Shown here: one piece after another, positions 17,695 to 25,800 of the stretch
Numbering within the stretch: the first letter of the stretch is position 1
How the letters are laid out: every line of letters starts with the position of its first letter
NCBI RefSeq assembly: GCF_030504645.1
Contig: NZ_JAUKWQ010000004.1
Location: 248,001 to 312,000, forward strand
Length of the DNA: 64,000 bases
Direction: 5' to 3'
From: Rhizobium oryzicola
Lineage (GTDB): Bacteria > Pseudomonadota > Alphaproteobacteria > Rhizobiales > Rhizobiaceae
The notes under the pieces: generated by a model
Databases searched by the model: none
Told to the model about the DNA's origin: nothing
What the model saw: the letters and a program-made list of their open reading frames with translations, nothing else
Made by a program: the position numbers and the translations under genes

Positions 17695-18408
17695 ATGTTC
17701 GAAAAAATCCATCTGCTCGGCTTCGGGGCAGGAGGCTGGGGTGCCTTGCTTCTCGAAGCGGCCGGCATCACCCTTTTGCTGTCTGCGCTAGGCTTCGCGG
17801 TCGGTGCTGTTTTCGGTGGCGTGGCTGCGGCTGGCAAGTTGTCATCCTCTAAGGTTTCGCGTGTCATCGCGTCGACATATGGCACTGTCTTTCGCGGCGT
17901 GCCTGACCTGCTCAGTATCTATCTCTTCTATTACGGCGGCAGCGTCGCGCTGACCTCGATCGCCCGTCTCTTCGGCGCGACGGGCTTTGTCGGCTTGCCG
18001 ACGCTCGCGACTGGCGTCGTGACCATCGGCTTCATCTCCGGCGCCTACCAGTCCGAAGTCTATCGCGGCGCCTATCTCGCCGTCGACAAGGGGCAGTTCG
18101 ATGCCGCCAAGGCGCTGGCGCTGACGCGCATCCAGATGCTGCGCCTCGTCATCGTGCCGCAATTGCTGCGCCATGCCATTCCCGGTCTCGGCAATGTCTG
18201 GCAGTTGGTGCTGAAGGACTCGGCGCTGATTTCGGTCATCGGCCTCGTCGAACTCATGCGGCAGGCGCAGATCGGGGCAGGTTCGACGCGTGAGCCATTC
18301 CTGTTTTATTTGGCGGCGGCCGCCCTCTATTACACCATTGCCGCCGTCACCGATCTGTTCTTCAGCCGGGCGGAAGCCAATGCCTCGCGGGGGATCGTGC
18401 ACCGATGA
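17695..18408 (+). CDS. Amino-acid ABC transporter permease, HisQ-like
   Basis: The protein of about 237 residues has the HisQ/OccQ plan: an N-terminal helix (ALLLEAAGITLLLSALGFAV), the motif TYGTVFRGVPDLLSIYLFYY, and the EAA loop AKALALTRIQMLRLVIVPQL that contacts the ATPase. ATG 17695 is used because the longer frame starts at a TTG. Its stop overlaps the next start (ATGA), so the two permeases are translationally coupled and probably form a heterodimer. Confidence 0.88.
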   Translation: MFEKIHLLGFGAGGWGALLLEAAGITLLLSALGFAVGAVFGGVAAAGKLSSSKVSRVIASTYGTVFRGVPDLLSIYLFYYGGSVALTSIARLFGATGFVGLPTLATGVVTIGFISGAYQSEVYRGAYLAVDKGQFDAAKALALTRIQMLRLVIVPQLLRHAIPGLGNVWQLVLKDSALISVIGLVELMRQAQIGAGSTREPFLFYLAAAALYYTIAAVTDLFFSRAEANASRGIVHR

Positions 18409-19094
18409 TCGATCCCGGCTTCTTCCTTGAAATCTTCCCGAAGCTTGTTGCCGGTCTGCCGCTGACACTCAAGCTGTGTGGCATATCTGTGCTACTCGGT
18501 TTTGTCCTTGCGGTCGTGCTGGCGCTGGCACAGCAGAGTGAGAACGCCTTTTTCGTCTGGCCTATTCGCGCCTTCGTTTCGGTGTTTCGTGGCACGCCGC
18601 TCTTGGTGCAGATCTTCCTGATCTATTACGGTCTCGGGCAGTTCCGGCCGAATCTTCAGGCGCTTGGCCTCTGGTGGCTGTTTCGCGAGCCCTTTTGGTG
18701 CGCCATCATCGCGCTGACGCTCAACACCGCCGCCTACAGCAGTGAAATTCTCCGGGGCGCGATCCGCAATGTCCCACGAGGTCTGCCTGAAGCCGCTTCT
18801 GCTCTCGGCCTATCCCGTCTTCTGACTTTGCGGCTTGTGGTTCTGCCGCTGGCGCTGCGCCAGGCCCTGCCGGCCTATGGCAATGAGATCATCCTGATCG
18901 TGAAGGGGACGTCCCTCGCCTCCATCATCACGCTGACGGAAGTCACGGGCCTCGCACAGGAACTTATCTCACAGACTTATCGTGCCATGGAGGTCTTCGT
19001 CGCTGCAGGCGCGATCTATCTTCTCATCAACTTCATCATCGTACGAGCGCTTGAGCTGCTCGAGATAAAGCTGACCCCGTACCGTAAGCGGTAG
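18405..19094 (+). CDS. Amino-acid ABC transporter permease, HisM-like
   Basis: The 229-residue inner-membrane permease starts within the stop of the preceding gene. It shows VFRGTPLLVQIFLIYYGLGQ (a HisM/OccM hallmark), NTAAYSSEILRGAIRNVPRG, and the EAA loop EAASALGLSRLLTLRLVVLP. With its partner it forms the membrane channel for the family-3 binding protein upstream. No ATP-binding subunit follows. The next gene is a gamma-glutamyltransferase-like enzyme. Confidence 0.88.
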   Translation: MIDPGFFLEIFPKLVAGLPLTLKLCGISVLLGFVLAVVLALAQQSENAFFVWPIRAFVSVFRGTPLLVQIFLIYYGLGQFRPNLQALGLWWLFREPFWCAIIALTLNTAAYSSEILRGAIRNVPRGLPEAASALGLSRLLTLRLVVLPLALRQALPAYGNEIILIVKGTSLASIITLTEVTGLAQELISQTYRAMEVFVAAGAIYLLINFIIVRALELLEIKLTPYRKR

Positions 19095-19131
19095 GACACG
19101 CTTAACTGCACAAATGGGAGACCAAACAACA

Positions 19132-20727
19132 ATGCGCAACTTTGAAAAGCCGACGCGATCGGTTGTTGTATCCGCTCAGGCGATGGCCGCCACGTCGCAT
19201 CCATCATCCACGCTTGCCGCGATCAACATCCTTCAAGCCGGCGGCAATGCGATGGACGCGGCCATTGCGGCCTGCGCCGTGCAATGCGTCGTCGAACCCG
19301 GCTCGACCGGCATTGGCGGCGATTGCTTTGCGCTTTACGCTCCCAAGGGCGGCGATCAGGTGATTGCCTATAACGGCTCGGGCCGTACGCCCGCAGCCCT
19401 CACAGTGGACTGGTTCGAGGAACGCGGCTTCACCGAAGTGCCGCGCTGTTCCCCATCATCCGTCACCATTCCCGGCGCCGTCGATGCCTGGACCCGCCTG
19501 CATGCCGATCACGGCCGCCTGCCGCTTGCCGATGTTCTGGCCCCTGCCATTGCCTTTGCCGAACACGGCTATGCGATCTCGCCGCGCACCCACTATGACT
19601 GGGCCAAGGAAGAGGCGCTGCTGGCGGCCGACGAACATGCAGCACGCATCCTGCTGATCGACGGCCGCACACCGCGCATCGGTGAATTGCATCGCCAGCC
19701 GGAACTGGCCGAGACGCTCAAGCGCATCGTCCGCGAAGGCCGCGACGGCTTTTATCGCGGGCCGGTGGCCGAAGACATGGTCACTCGCCTGCGCGAACTG
19801 GGGGGGCTCCATACGCTCGAAGACTTCGCCGCCGCGAAGGGCGAATATGTCACGCCGATCACCACCGACTTCCGCGGTTACACAATTCACGAATGCCCGC
19901 CGAACGGTCAGGGAATCATCGCGCTGATGATCCTCAACATTCTCTCGCATTTCGAGGCCAAGGGCGCGCCGGACGATATCGATCGCGTGCATATCGAGCT
20001 TGAGGCGACGCGACTTGCCTATGCCGCCCGCGACACCTGGCTGGCGGACCCGTCCAAAGTCGACGTTCCGATCGAGGAGATGCTTTCGGACGAGATGGCA
20101 AAGCGGCTCGCCGGCATGATCGACCTCAAGAAGGCGATTACCGATCTGCCGCCTTTCGAACTGCCTGTTCATCGCGACACGGTCTATATCACGGTGGTCG
20201 ATTCCGAACGCAATGCGGTCAGCTTCATCAACTCCGTCTTCTACACGTTCGGCTCCTGCATCGTTGCCCCGAAATCCGGCGTCGTGCTGCACAATCGCGG
20301 CCAGAGCTTCTCGCTGCAACGCGGACATCTGAACATGATCGCGCCTGGAAAGCGGCCGCTGCACACGATCATTCCAGGCATGGTCACAAAGAACGGCCGC
20401 ACCGAAATGTCCTTCGGCGTCATGGGGGGCTACTATCAGGCCATGGGCCATGCCCACCTTATCTCCAAGGTGCTGGACTATGGCATGGATATGCAAGATG
20501 CCATCGACCTGCCGCGTCTGGTTCCCGCAAGCGGCTTCACTCCGAAGATCGAAACCGAACAGACCGTGCCGGCGGCAACCATCGCCGAACTCAAGGCGCG
20601 CGGTTTCCAAATCGTGCCAACTGAGGAGCCAATCGGCGGCGCGCAGGTGATCCGCATCGACTGGGAAAACGGCACGCTCACCGGCGCATCGGAATCCCGC
20701 AAAGACGGCATCGCGCTCGGTATCTAA
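19132..20727 (+). CDS. Gamma-glutamyltransferase family protein (Ntn hydrolase)
   Basis: The protein of about 531 residues belongs to the GGT/oxamate amidohydrolase family. The N-terminal GGNAMDAAIAACAVQCVVEP and GSTGIGGDCFALYAP blocks are conserved. The autoprocessing site and nucleophile are at Asp349-Thr350 in HRDTVYITVVD, and NSVFYTFGSCIVAPKSGVVL follows. There is no clear signal peptide, unlike classical periplasmic GGT, so it may be cytoplasmic, like YwrD/HpxW-type members. It lies 37 bp after a polar amino-acid permease and ends at a strong terminator. It could hydrolyse gamma-glutamyl amides or another amide brought in by that transporter. ATG 19132 is preferred to 19114 (GGGAG upstream). 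The last ~40 codons have a close relative in the remnant at 39914-40043. Confidence 0.85.
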   Translation: MRNFEKPTRSVVVSAQAMAATSHPSSTLAAINILQAGGNAMDAAIAACAVQCVVEPGSTGIGGDCFALYAPKGGDQVIAYNGSGRTPAALTVDWFEERGFTEVPRCSPSSVTIPGAVDAWTRLHADHGRLPLADVLAPAIAFAEHGYAISPRTHYDWAKEEALLAADEHAARILLIDGRTPRIGELHRQPELAETLKRIVREGRDGFYRGPVAEDMVTRLRELGGLHTLEDFAAAKGEYVTPITTDFRGYTIHECPPNGQGIIALMILNILSHFEAKGAPDDIDRVHIELEATRLAYAARDTWLADPSKVDVPIEEMLSDEMAKRLAGMIDLKKAITDLPPFELPVHRDTVYITVVDSERNAVSFINSVFYTFGSCIVAPKSGVVLHNRGQSFSLQRGHLNMIAPGKRPLHTIIPGMVTKNGRTEMSFGVMGGYYQAMGHAHLISKVLDYGMDMQDAIDLPRLVPASGFTPKIETEQTVPAATIAELKARGFQIVPTEEPIGGAQVIRIDWENGTLTGASESRKDGIALGI

Positions 20728-20736
20728 CTGAACAAA

Positions 20737-20768
20737 AGCCCCGCCGCCGGATGACCGGGGCGGGGACT
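20737..20768. terminator. Bidirectional terminator between GGT and deacetylase genes
   Basis: The stem CCCCGCC...GGCGGGG has an inner CCGG-atga-CCGG stem and one bulged base, and is followed on the minus strand by CTTTTGTT. It separates two convergent genes and should end the minus-strand deacetylase unit at least. Confidence 0.75.
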
Positions 20769-20813
20769 TCTACGTATGGATCCGGAAATCAGCGCGTAAG
20801 CCGCTGCTTAGAC

Positions 20814-21842
20814 TTACCTGCCCGCCGTCGGCTCAAGCACGCGTGCCACGCACTCGCCGATAGCCCGCTCGTCGTAACCGCCTTCGAAGACGAACATCTT
20901 CGGGTTGCCAATGGACGCAATGGCCTCGCCAATCCTGGAAAAATCTTCCCGCTCCAAAGCAAGCTTGCCAGAAGGGTCCGCGCGATAGGCATCCACGCCG
21001 AGAGCGACAACGACATAGTCGGGCGAGAAGTCTGTAATCCTGGCGAGCGCTGCCTGAAGAGCTTCGGAATAGCGGCCCCAAGCAGAACCCGGCTGAAGCG
21101 GCAGGTTCAGGTTGAAGCCTTCGCCGGCACCCGCACCGATCTCATCCGCATAGCCGGAGAAATAAGGATAATCATGCGCCGGGTCGGCATGGATCGAGAC
21201 CGTCAGCACGGATGGAGATTGCCAGAAAATGTCCTGCGTTCCATTTCCGTGATGGGCATCGACGTCCAGGATCGCGACCCTTGAGCCGTCTTTTGCCAGG
21301 GTCGCAGCCGCAAGCGCCGTGTGATTGAGATAACTCGTCCCGCCGCCCATGTTGCGGCAGGCATGGTGACCCGGCGGTCGAATGGGGGCAAAGACGGGTT
21401 CGCCGGTCGATGCGAGATGCAGGGCGCCACCACGTGCGGCTCCCGCCGCACCGGTGGCCGCTGTCCAGACATGCTGGGTGATCGGGCTTACACCGTCGAA
21501 GAAGTAATAGCCGAGCTTACCCTCGATCGCTTCGGGCACCCGTGGTGGCCGATTACGGTGCGGCCAGACGAAGCCGATCCCATCCAGTTCCGGATCGTAA
21601 CTCCGTGTCCATTCATCCCAGGCAGTCTCCAGGAAGGAAAGGTAATCCGCATCGTGGACCAGAAGAAGGTCATCGCGCGACAGCGCCGGACATTCCATCA
21701 AGGGAGCGAAGCCACGTTGGTTCAGCGTTTCGAGCACGCGGTCGATCCGGTTTGGGGTTTCAATTGTCGGAACGAGTTCACCGGGGATGAGTTCCCGTTT
21801 GGCTTCATGGGCGCGATGGCCGCTGTGACCGAAGATCTTCAT
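20814..21842 (-). CDS. Histone-deacetylase-fold amidohydrolase (acetylpolyamine-type)
   Basis: The 342-residue protein has the zinc deacetylase core: RPPGHHA (His159-His160 charge relay), DVDAHHGNGTQD (zinc ligands Asp195 and His197), VVVALGVDAYRADP (zinc ligand Asp284) and a late EGGYDERA (catalytic Tyr). Bacterial relatives remove acetyl or acyl groups from polyamines and small amides. The gene overlaps the end of a glycine-betaine-type ABC permease by 4 bp (ATGA), so it is made with an importer of quaternary or similar amines. That favours a role in deacylating the imported compound over a role on proteins. The natural substrate is unknown. Confidence 0.85.
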   Translation of the reverse strand: MKIFGHSGHRAHEAKRELIPGELVPTIETPNRIDRVLETLNQRGFAPLMECPALSRDDLLLVHDADYLSFLETAWDEWTRSYDPELDGIGFVWPHRNRPPRVPEAIEGKLGYYFFDGVSPITQHVWTAATGAAGAARGGALHLASTGEPVFAPIRPPGHHACRNMGGGTSYLNHTALAAATLAKDGSRVAILDVDAHHGNGTQDIFWQSPSVLTVSIHADPAHDYPYFSGYADEIGAGAGEGFNLNLPLQPGSAWGRYSEALQAALARITDFSPDYVVVALGVDAYRADPSGKLALEREDFSRIGEAIASIGNPKMFVFEGGYDERAIGECVARVLEPTAGR

Positions 21843-23857
21843 GCTGTGCCCCTATGTGTTCGGGATTTGCTTGGCGAACAGGAAACGGCAGCAGCGGTAA
21901 GCAACCTGTCGATGAGGATCGCAACGGCGCAGATGGCGAGACCTGCAACCAGACTGCGTCCAGGCTGTACCTTGGCGATCGCCTCAATAGTTTCCAGTTC
22001 CAATCCTCTCGTGCCGATCAGCGATGTGATGACCACCATGCCGACAGCCATCATCAGTGTCTGGTTGAGCGCCAGCAGCAGACCTGGCCAGGCGAGCGGC
22101 AGACGCACCTTGAAGAAAGCCTGCCCCGGTGTCGCGCCGAACATGTCGGCTGCTTCAAGCACGCCCGGATCGACCTCTTTCAGAGCATGTGAGACATACC
22201 GGATCGTCGTCGCCATTGCGTAGATGGCTATCGCCAGAACGCCGGAGACGTCCCCTGGCCCGAGGAGCATCACAATCGGGATGAGATAGACGAAGGACGG
22301 CAGCGTTTGGAGGGTGGTTACCACCGCGTCAGCAACCCGATATACGTGGCGTGACGAGGCTGCCCACATGCCGAGCGGGACGCCAATGATCAGTGAGACG
22401 AGCGTTCCGGCCAACACCAGGTGAAGCGTGATGAGTGCCGGTTCCCAGTAACCGATGATCGAGATCGCGACGATGATGAGCGTCGACAAAAGCGCGATCT
22501 GCGGCCTTCCCATCGCGAAACATGCAAGGCCAATGGCAAGCGCGGCAGGTGCCCACCCAATGCCTTGCAGCGTGCCGAGCAGGGGTCTGAGTACCCAGAA
22601 GGTCGTGTTGGCACGGAAGGCCTCGAAGAACCAGCCAAGGTTCCCGTTCAGCCAAACGATGGCGTGCGACCAGATATCCGACGTCGAGATAGTCCAAGAG
22701 GCCGGAACCTGTCGGAAGTCCGGGATGATCAAGGCAAGAACAATGGCGAACGCGACCATTCCAAGCGCCACAGTCCTGCGTTTCCAGTTTTGCGCCGCCT
22801 TGTCGTGCGATGGACGCCGGGTGGCGAAAGCGTGGCCGAAGTTGTAGAGTTGGATCGCCATGAAGGTGATCGCAAGCCCGGCTTCCAACCCACGCCCGAA
22901 GCGCAGCGACTGAAGGGCCTTGAGCACTTCGCCACCCAGTCCGCCCGCCCCGATCATGGAGGCGAGGATGACCATGGCCAGCGACATCATGACCAGTTGG
23001 TTGAGCCCGAGCAGAATATCGGTACGAGCCGTCGAGATCAGGATCTTGCTCTGCTGTTGCCAGAAGTTCGCACCGGTCATGTCCGAAAGTTCCAAGACCG
23101 AGGCCGGAACACGCCGAAGCGCATAGGCCGTCGCTTTCGCCATCGGCGGCAGTGCGAAGATCATGGTGGCGACGAGAGCCGCCACCGGTCCGAAGCCGAA
23201 GAGCACCAGCACCGGAACCAGATAGCTGAAAGGCGGGATGGTCTGCATGATGTCGAAGAGCGGATTGACCACCACCTCAATCCTTGGCCATCGCCATAGC
23301 GCAATCCCCGCAATCAGGCCGAGGACGACCCCGAGCACGATCGTGACCGATACCGATGCGAGCGTCAGCATCGCCTCGTTCCAGAGGCCGAAGGCCGCAT
23401 AATAGAAAAAGGTCGCAACGGTGAAGAGGCCAAGCCGCAGCCCGGCGACATACCAGGCTGCGGATGCGAATATCATGCTTACCGCGATCCAAGGAATGGG
23501 CGGAATCTTGGTGCTTGTGCCGCCGGAACCCATGAGGCTCCAGCCGTTAGCAAGGGCGCTCTGGATGAAGCGCATGGGAACGCCGAGGATCTCGCCGAAG
23601 CTGCGGGTCCACATGCGGAGAGGCGCGTCAAAGATGACCGTCCGACGCAGGAGCTGGTCCAGCCAGTCATTGGCGACGGTCTGCAACGGAAAACGGTAGG
23701 CCTTCGGCCAAACATACAGGCTTTCCGGCAGGACGCCCCGTGCGACGTAGCCGAGGACGAGAACGGCAACTGCTGCCCAAAGCCAAACCTTCCGACGCTC
23801 CGAAATCCAGGCCTGGGCGGTTGGGGCACGTCCCGATGCGTCGTCTGCGCCGGTCAT
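21839..23857 (-). CDS. Double-domain ABC permease, glycine betaine/proline (ProW) type
   Basis: The 672-residue protein carries two complete ProW/OpuAB permease domains in one chain. The first (about 190-340) has the EAA loop SVLELSDMTGANFWQQQSKI and GLNQLVMMSLAMVILASMIG. The second (about 480-660) has VLEAADMFGATPGQAFFKVR and ALNQTLMMAVGMVVITSLIG. This is an internal duplication in place of a homodimer. I use ATG 23857, which overlaps the stop of the binding-protein gene (ATGA). The frame to 23902 would overlap that gene further. The 3' end overlaps the deacetylase start in the same way, giving a tightly coupled three-gene unit. The cognate ATPase is on the other strand at 25797. Confidence 0.88.
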   Translation of the reverse strand: MTGADDASGRAPTAQAWISERRKVWLWAAVAVLVLGYVARGVLPESLYVWPKAYRFPLQTVANDWLDQLLRRTVIFDAPLRMWTRSFGEILGVPMRFIQSALANGWSLMGSGGTSTKIPPIPWIAVSMIFASAAWYVAGLRLGLFTVATFFYYAAFGLWNEAMLTLASVSVTIVLGVVLGLIAGIALWRWPRIEVVVNPLFDIMQTIPPFSYLVPVLVLFGFGPVAALVATMIFALPPMAKATAYALRRVPASVLELSDMTGANFWQQQSKILISTARTDILLGLNQLVMMSLAMVILASMIGAGGLGGEVLKALQSLRFGRGLEAGLAITFMAIQLYNFGHAFATRRPSHDKAAQNWKRRTVALGMVAFAIVLALIIPDFRQVPASWTISTSDIWSHAIVWLNGNLGWFFEAFRANTTFWVLRPLLGTLQGIGWAPAALAIGLACFAMGRPQIALLSTLIIVAISIIGYWEPALITLHLVLAGTLVSLIIGVPLGMWAASSRHVYRVADAVVTTLQTLPSFVYLIPIVMLLGPGDVSGVLAIAIYAMATTIRYVSHALKEVDPGVLEAADMFGATPGQAFFKVRLPLAWPGLLLALNQTLMMAVGMVVITSLIGTRGLELETIEAIAKVQPGRSLVAGLAICAVAILIDRLLTAAAVSCSPSKSRTHRGTA

Positions 23858-24813
23858 CACTGAAGCCATTTCGCCCAGACCTCCTTGTGGGCGTCGATCC
23901 ATTCCTTCGCTGCCTGTTCAGGCGGCGCGCCGTCGATGTCCTGGCGGGATATCCCCTTTGCCACGTCGTCGGATGTCAGCTTGAAATTCGTGAGAATGCG
24001 GAGAAGCTCGGGGGCCTTCTTGGCAAATTCCGAATTGTAGAGCTTGACGATTTCGCCTGTCGACAATGCGCAGTCCCAGACTTCGTTGGGATTGACACCC
24101 CAGCTAGGGTCGGTCGGGCACTTATCGTCGAAGAGCGGGAATTCAACAAACTTGCCCTGACCGGAGCCATACAGCCAGTGCGGGGTCATGCCCCAACCGA
24201 TGATGGGTTCCTTCTTCTGGATCGCGCCCTGCATTGTGGCGACCATTGTGCCGACGGTGCCGGGGAGCGTGATGTGAACCTGCAGATCCAGCGCCTTGAT
24301 GCGCTCGTCATCATAGGCCGCGAAGTCTGGGGGGGTGCCGAGGTAGTTGATCTTTCCATCCGAGTTCGGCGTCGTCAGCGCCTTGATGCAGGCGGGGTCC
24401 TTGAGAGCTTTCCAGTCCGGAAGACCCGGGCAAAGGTCACCGACATAGTTCGGATACCACCAGGATTCGCGCGTTTGGACGCCCAGCGATCCGGAGTTCT
24501 TCACAGAGCCGGAGGCAAGGGTCTTGTCGATGAGGTCCTTGCTGGTGCCCCACACCGCGGGCGACAGGTCAACATCGCCGAATTCCAGTGCGGTGAAATG
24601 GGCCGTGTAGTCGATCTTGACGAATTCGACCCGATAGCCGGCTTTCTCCAGCATTTGCCCGAAACTGTAATCGATGAAGTCGGAGTCCGGCACGTTGTAG
24701 ACCGGGATCCTCACTGTGCCCTGAAACTTGGCTGTCTCAGCGGCTGCAAGCCCGGTGGAAACGGTCAGAGACATAACGGTAGCGATCAGAAGGCTGTAGC
24801 GGCGGTTTTGCAT
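23857..24813 (-). CDS. Glycine-betaine-type ABC substrate-binding protein (OpuAC family)
   Basis: The periplasmic protein of about 318 residues has a signal peptide (MQNRRYSLLIATVMSLTVST, cleavage near LAAAE) and the OpuAC/ProX fold: RIPVYNVPDSDFIDYSFGQM, DVDLSPAVWGTSKDLIDKTL, GWGMTPHWLYG. Several Trp/Tyr residues could form the aromatic cage typical for quaternary ammonium ligands. ATG 24813 has GGGGAAC upstream. The frame to 24870 is too long for a signal peptide. It is first in the minus-strand unit with the double permease and the deacetylase. The ligand may be betaine, choline, carnitine or an acylated relative. Confidence 0.87.
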   Translation of the reverse strand: MQNRRYSLLIATVMSLTVSTGLAAAETAKFQGTVRIPVYNVPDSDFIDYSFGQMLEKAGYRVEFVKIDYTAHFTALEFGDVDLSPAVWGTSKDLIDKTLASGSVKNSGSLGVQTRESWWYPNYVGDLCPGLPDWKALKDPACIKALTTPNSDGKINYLGTPPDFAAYDDERIKALDLQVHITLPGTVGTMVATMQGAIQKKEPIIGWGMTPHWLYGSGQGKFVEFPLFDDKCPTDPSWGVNPNEVWDCALSTGEIVKLYNSEFAKKAPELLRILTNFKLTSDDVAKGISRQDIDGAPPEQAAKEWIDAHKEVWAKWLQ

Positions 24814-24873
24814 GGTTGTTCCCCTTTTTTGCTGCACCCTAAGTGAGATCGCATTCCGCCTTTCTGTCAATCA

Positions 24874-24892
24874 CAATTTTATCTCAAAATTG
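24874..24892. promoter_or_regulatory. Perfect 7-5-7 inverted repeat in divergent promoter
   Basis: CAATTTT-atctc-AAAATTG is a perfect inverted repeat in the AT-rich 198-bp gap between the binding-protein gene (minus) and the SDR gene (plus). Its size and place fit an operator for a dimeric repressor controlling both arms of the split transporter locus. The GntR gene at 28171 is a candidate regulator. Confidence 0.5.
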
Positions 24893-25011
24893 GATAATTA
24901 GGCGGTAATTGGCGATTTTATAATTGATTTGTGATTTGTTTGTGCTTCTAATAACGCAAGAAAATATAAGTTCTCGTGCCGTCAAAACGGGCCGCTCAAA
25001 AGGGGAATGAC

Positions 25012-25800
25012 ATGTCTATTCATGGGGATGCTCCAATCGCACTGGTGACAGGCGGGTCTCGCGGCATTGGCCGCGCGACGGCAGAGCTGCTTCTCAACGA
25101 AGGTTACGATCTTCATGTAACCTATCGGAACCGTTCCGATGTGGCGCAAGGCCTTGGTGCTCTCGGCGAAAGCCTCGGGCGTCGCGTGACGCTTCACAAG
25201 CTGGAGGCGAGTTCGCTGGAAGATCAGGACCGCTTCCTGAAGGAACTCGCGGGTGTTCGGTTCAACACGCTGATCTTCAATGCCGGCATGATCGAGTTCG
25301 AGGATTTCTCGGACTATGACGAGGCGATCTGGGTGCGGACACTGGAGACCAATCTGAGTTCGATCCTGCGGTTCTCTGTACGGCTGCAAAATGCGCTGGT
25401 CGACGGCGGCTCCATCGTCATGGTTTCGTCCACGGATGGCTATGTCGGATCCTACGCCAGCATGGCTTATGCCGCGTCCAAGGCGGCCCTGATCAACCTG
25501 ACGCGCAGTCTTGCCTGCAATTACGGAGCCAGAAACATTCGCGTCAACGCGGTCGCGCCCGGCTGGATATCCACGGACATGACAACGGAAGGGTCTTCCG
25601 ATTCTGCCTCAGTGACGCCGCTCGGCCGTGATGGCACTCCGCAAGAAGTTGCCAACGTGATTGGTTTTCTTGCCTCCCCAAGGGCGAGCTTTGTCACCGG
25701 TGCGACCATCGTCGTTGATGGTGGATATACGTCCTCGGATCCGATCATGCTGAACGAGTCCCGCCAGTTTCAGGCATCCAAACTGGGGGAGAAGCCATGA
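25012..25800 (+). CDS. Short-chain dehydrogenase/reductase
   Basis: The 262-residue cytoplasmic SDR has the cofactor motif TGGSRGIG near the N-terminus, the NAG motif (IFNAGMI), the catalytic Ser/Tyr/Lys set (MVSSTDGYVGSYASMAYAASK) and a C-terminal VAPGWISTDM...TGATIVVDGGY typical of FabG-like members. ATG 25012 has AGGGGAA upstream. It overlaps the ATPase start by 4 bp (ATGA). It is co-expressed with the betaine-type transporter ATPase and may act on the imported compound or its breakdown product. The substrate is unknown. Confidence 0.85.
   Translation: MSIHGDAPIALVTGGSRGIGRATAELLLNEGYDLHVTYRNRSDVAQGLGALGESLGRRVTLHKLEASSLEDQDRFLKELAGVRFNTLIFNAGMIEFEDFSDYDEAIWVRTLETNLSSILRFSVRLQNALVDGGSIVMVSSTDGYVGSYASMAYAASKAALINLTRSLACNYGARNIRVNAVAPGWISTDMTTEGSSDSASVTPLGRDGTPQEVANVIGFLASPRASFVTGATIVVDGGYTSSDPIMLNESRQFQASKLGEKP

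Noticed and set aside
19456..20610. 384-codon open frame on the minus strand
   Set aside because: It is antisense to the gamma-glutamyltransferase-like gene, which has its catalytic Thr. It is a codon-bias shadow.
23740..24846. 368-codon open frame on the plus strand
   Set aside because: It is complementary to the binding-protein gene that has a clear signal peptide and family motifs.
24897..24945. AT-rich repeats (TAATTG, ATTTGTGATTTG) as a possible replication origin or iteron set
   Set aside because: Copies are few, irregular and next to a promoter. No rep gene is nearby.
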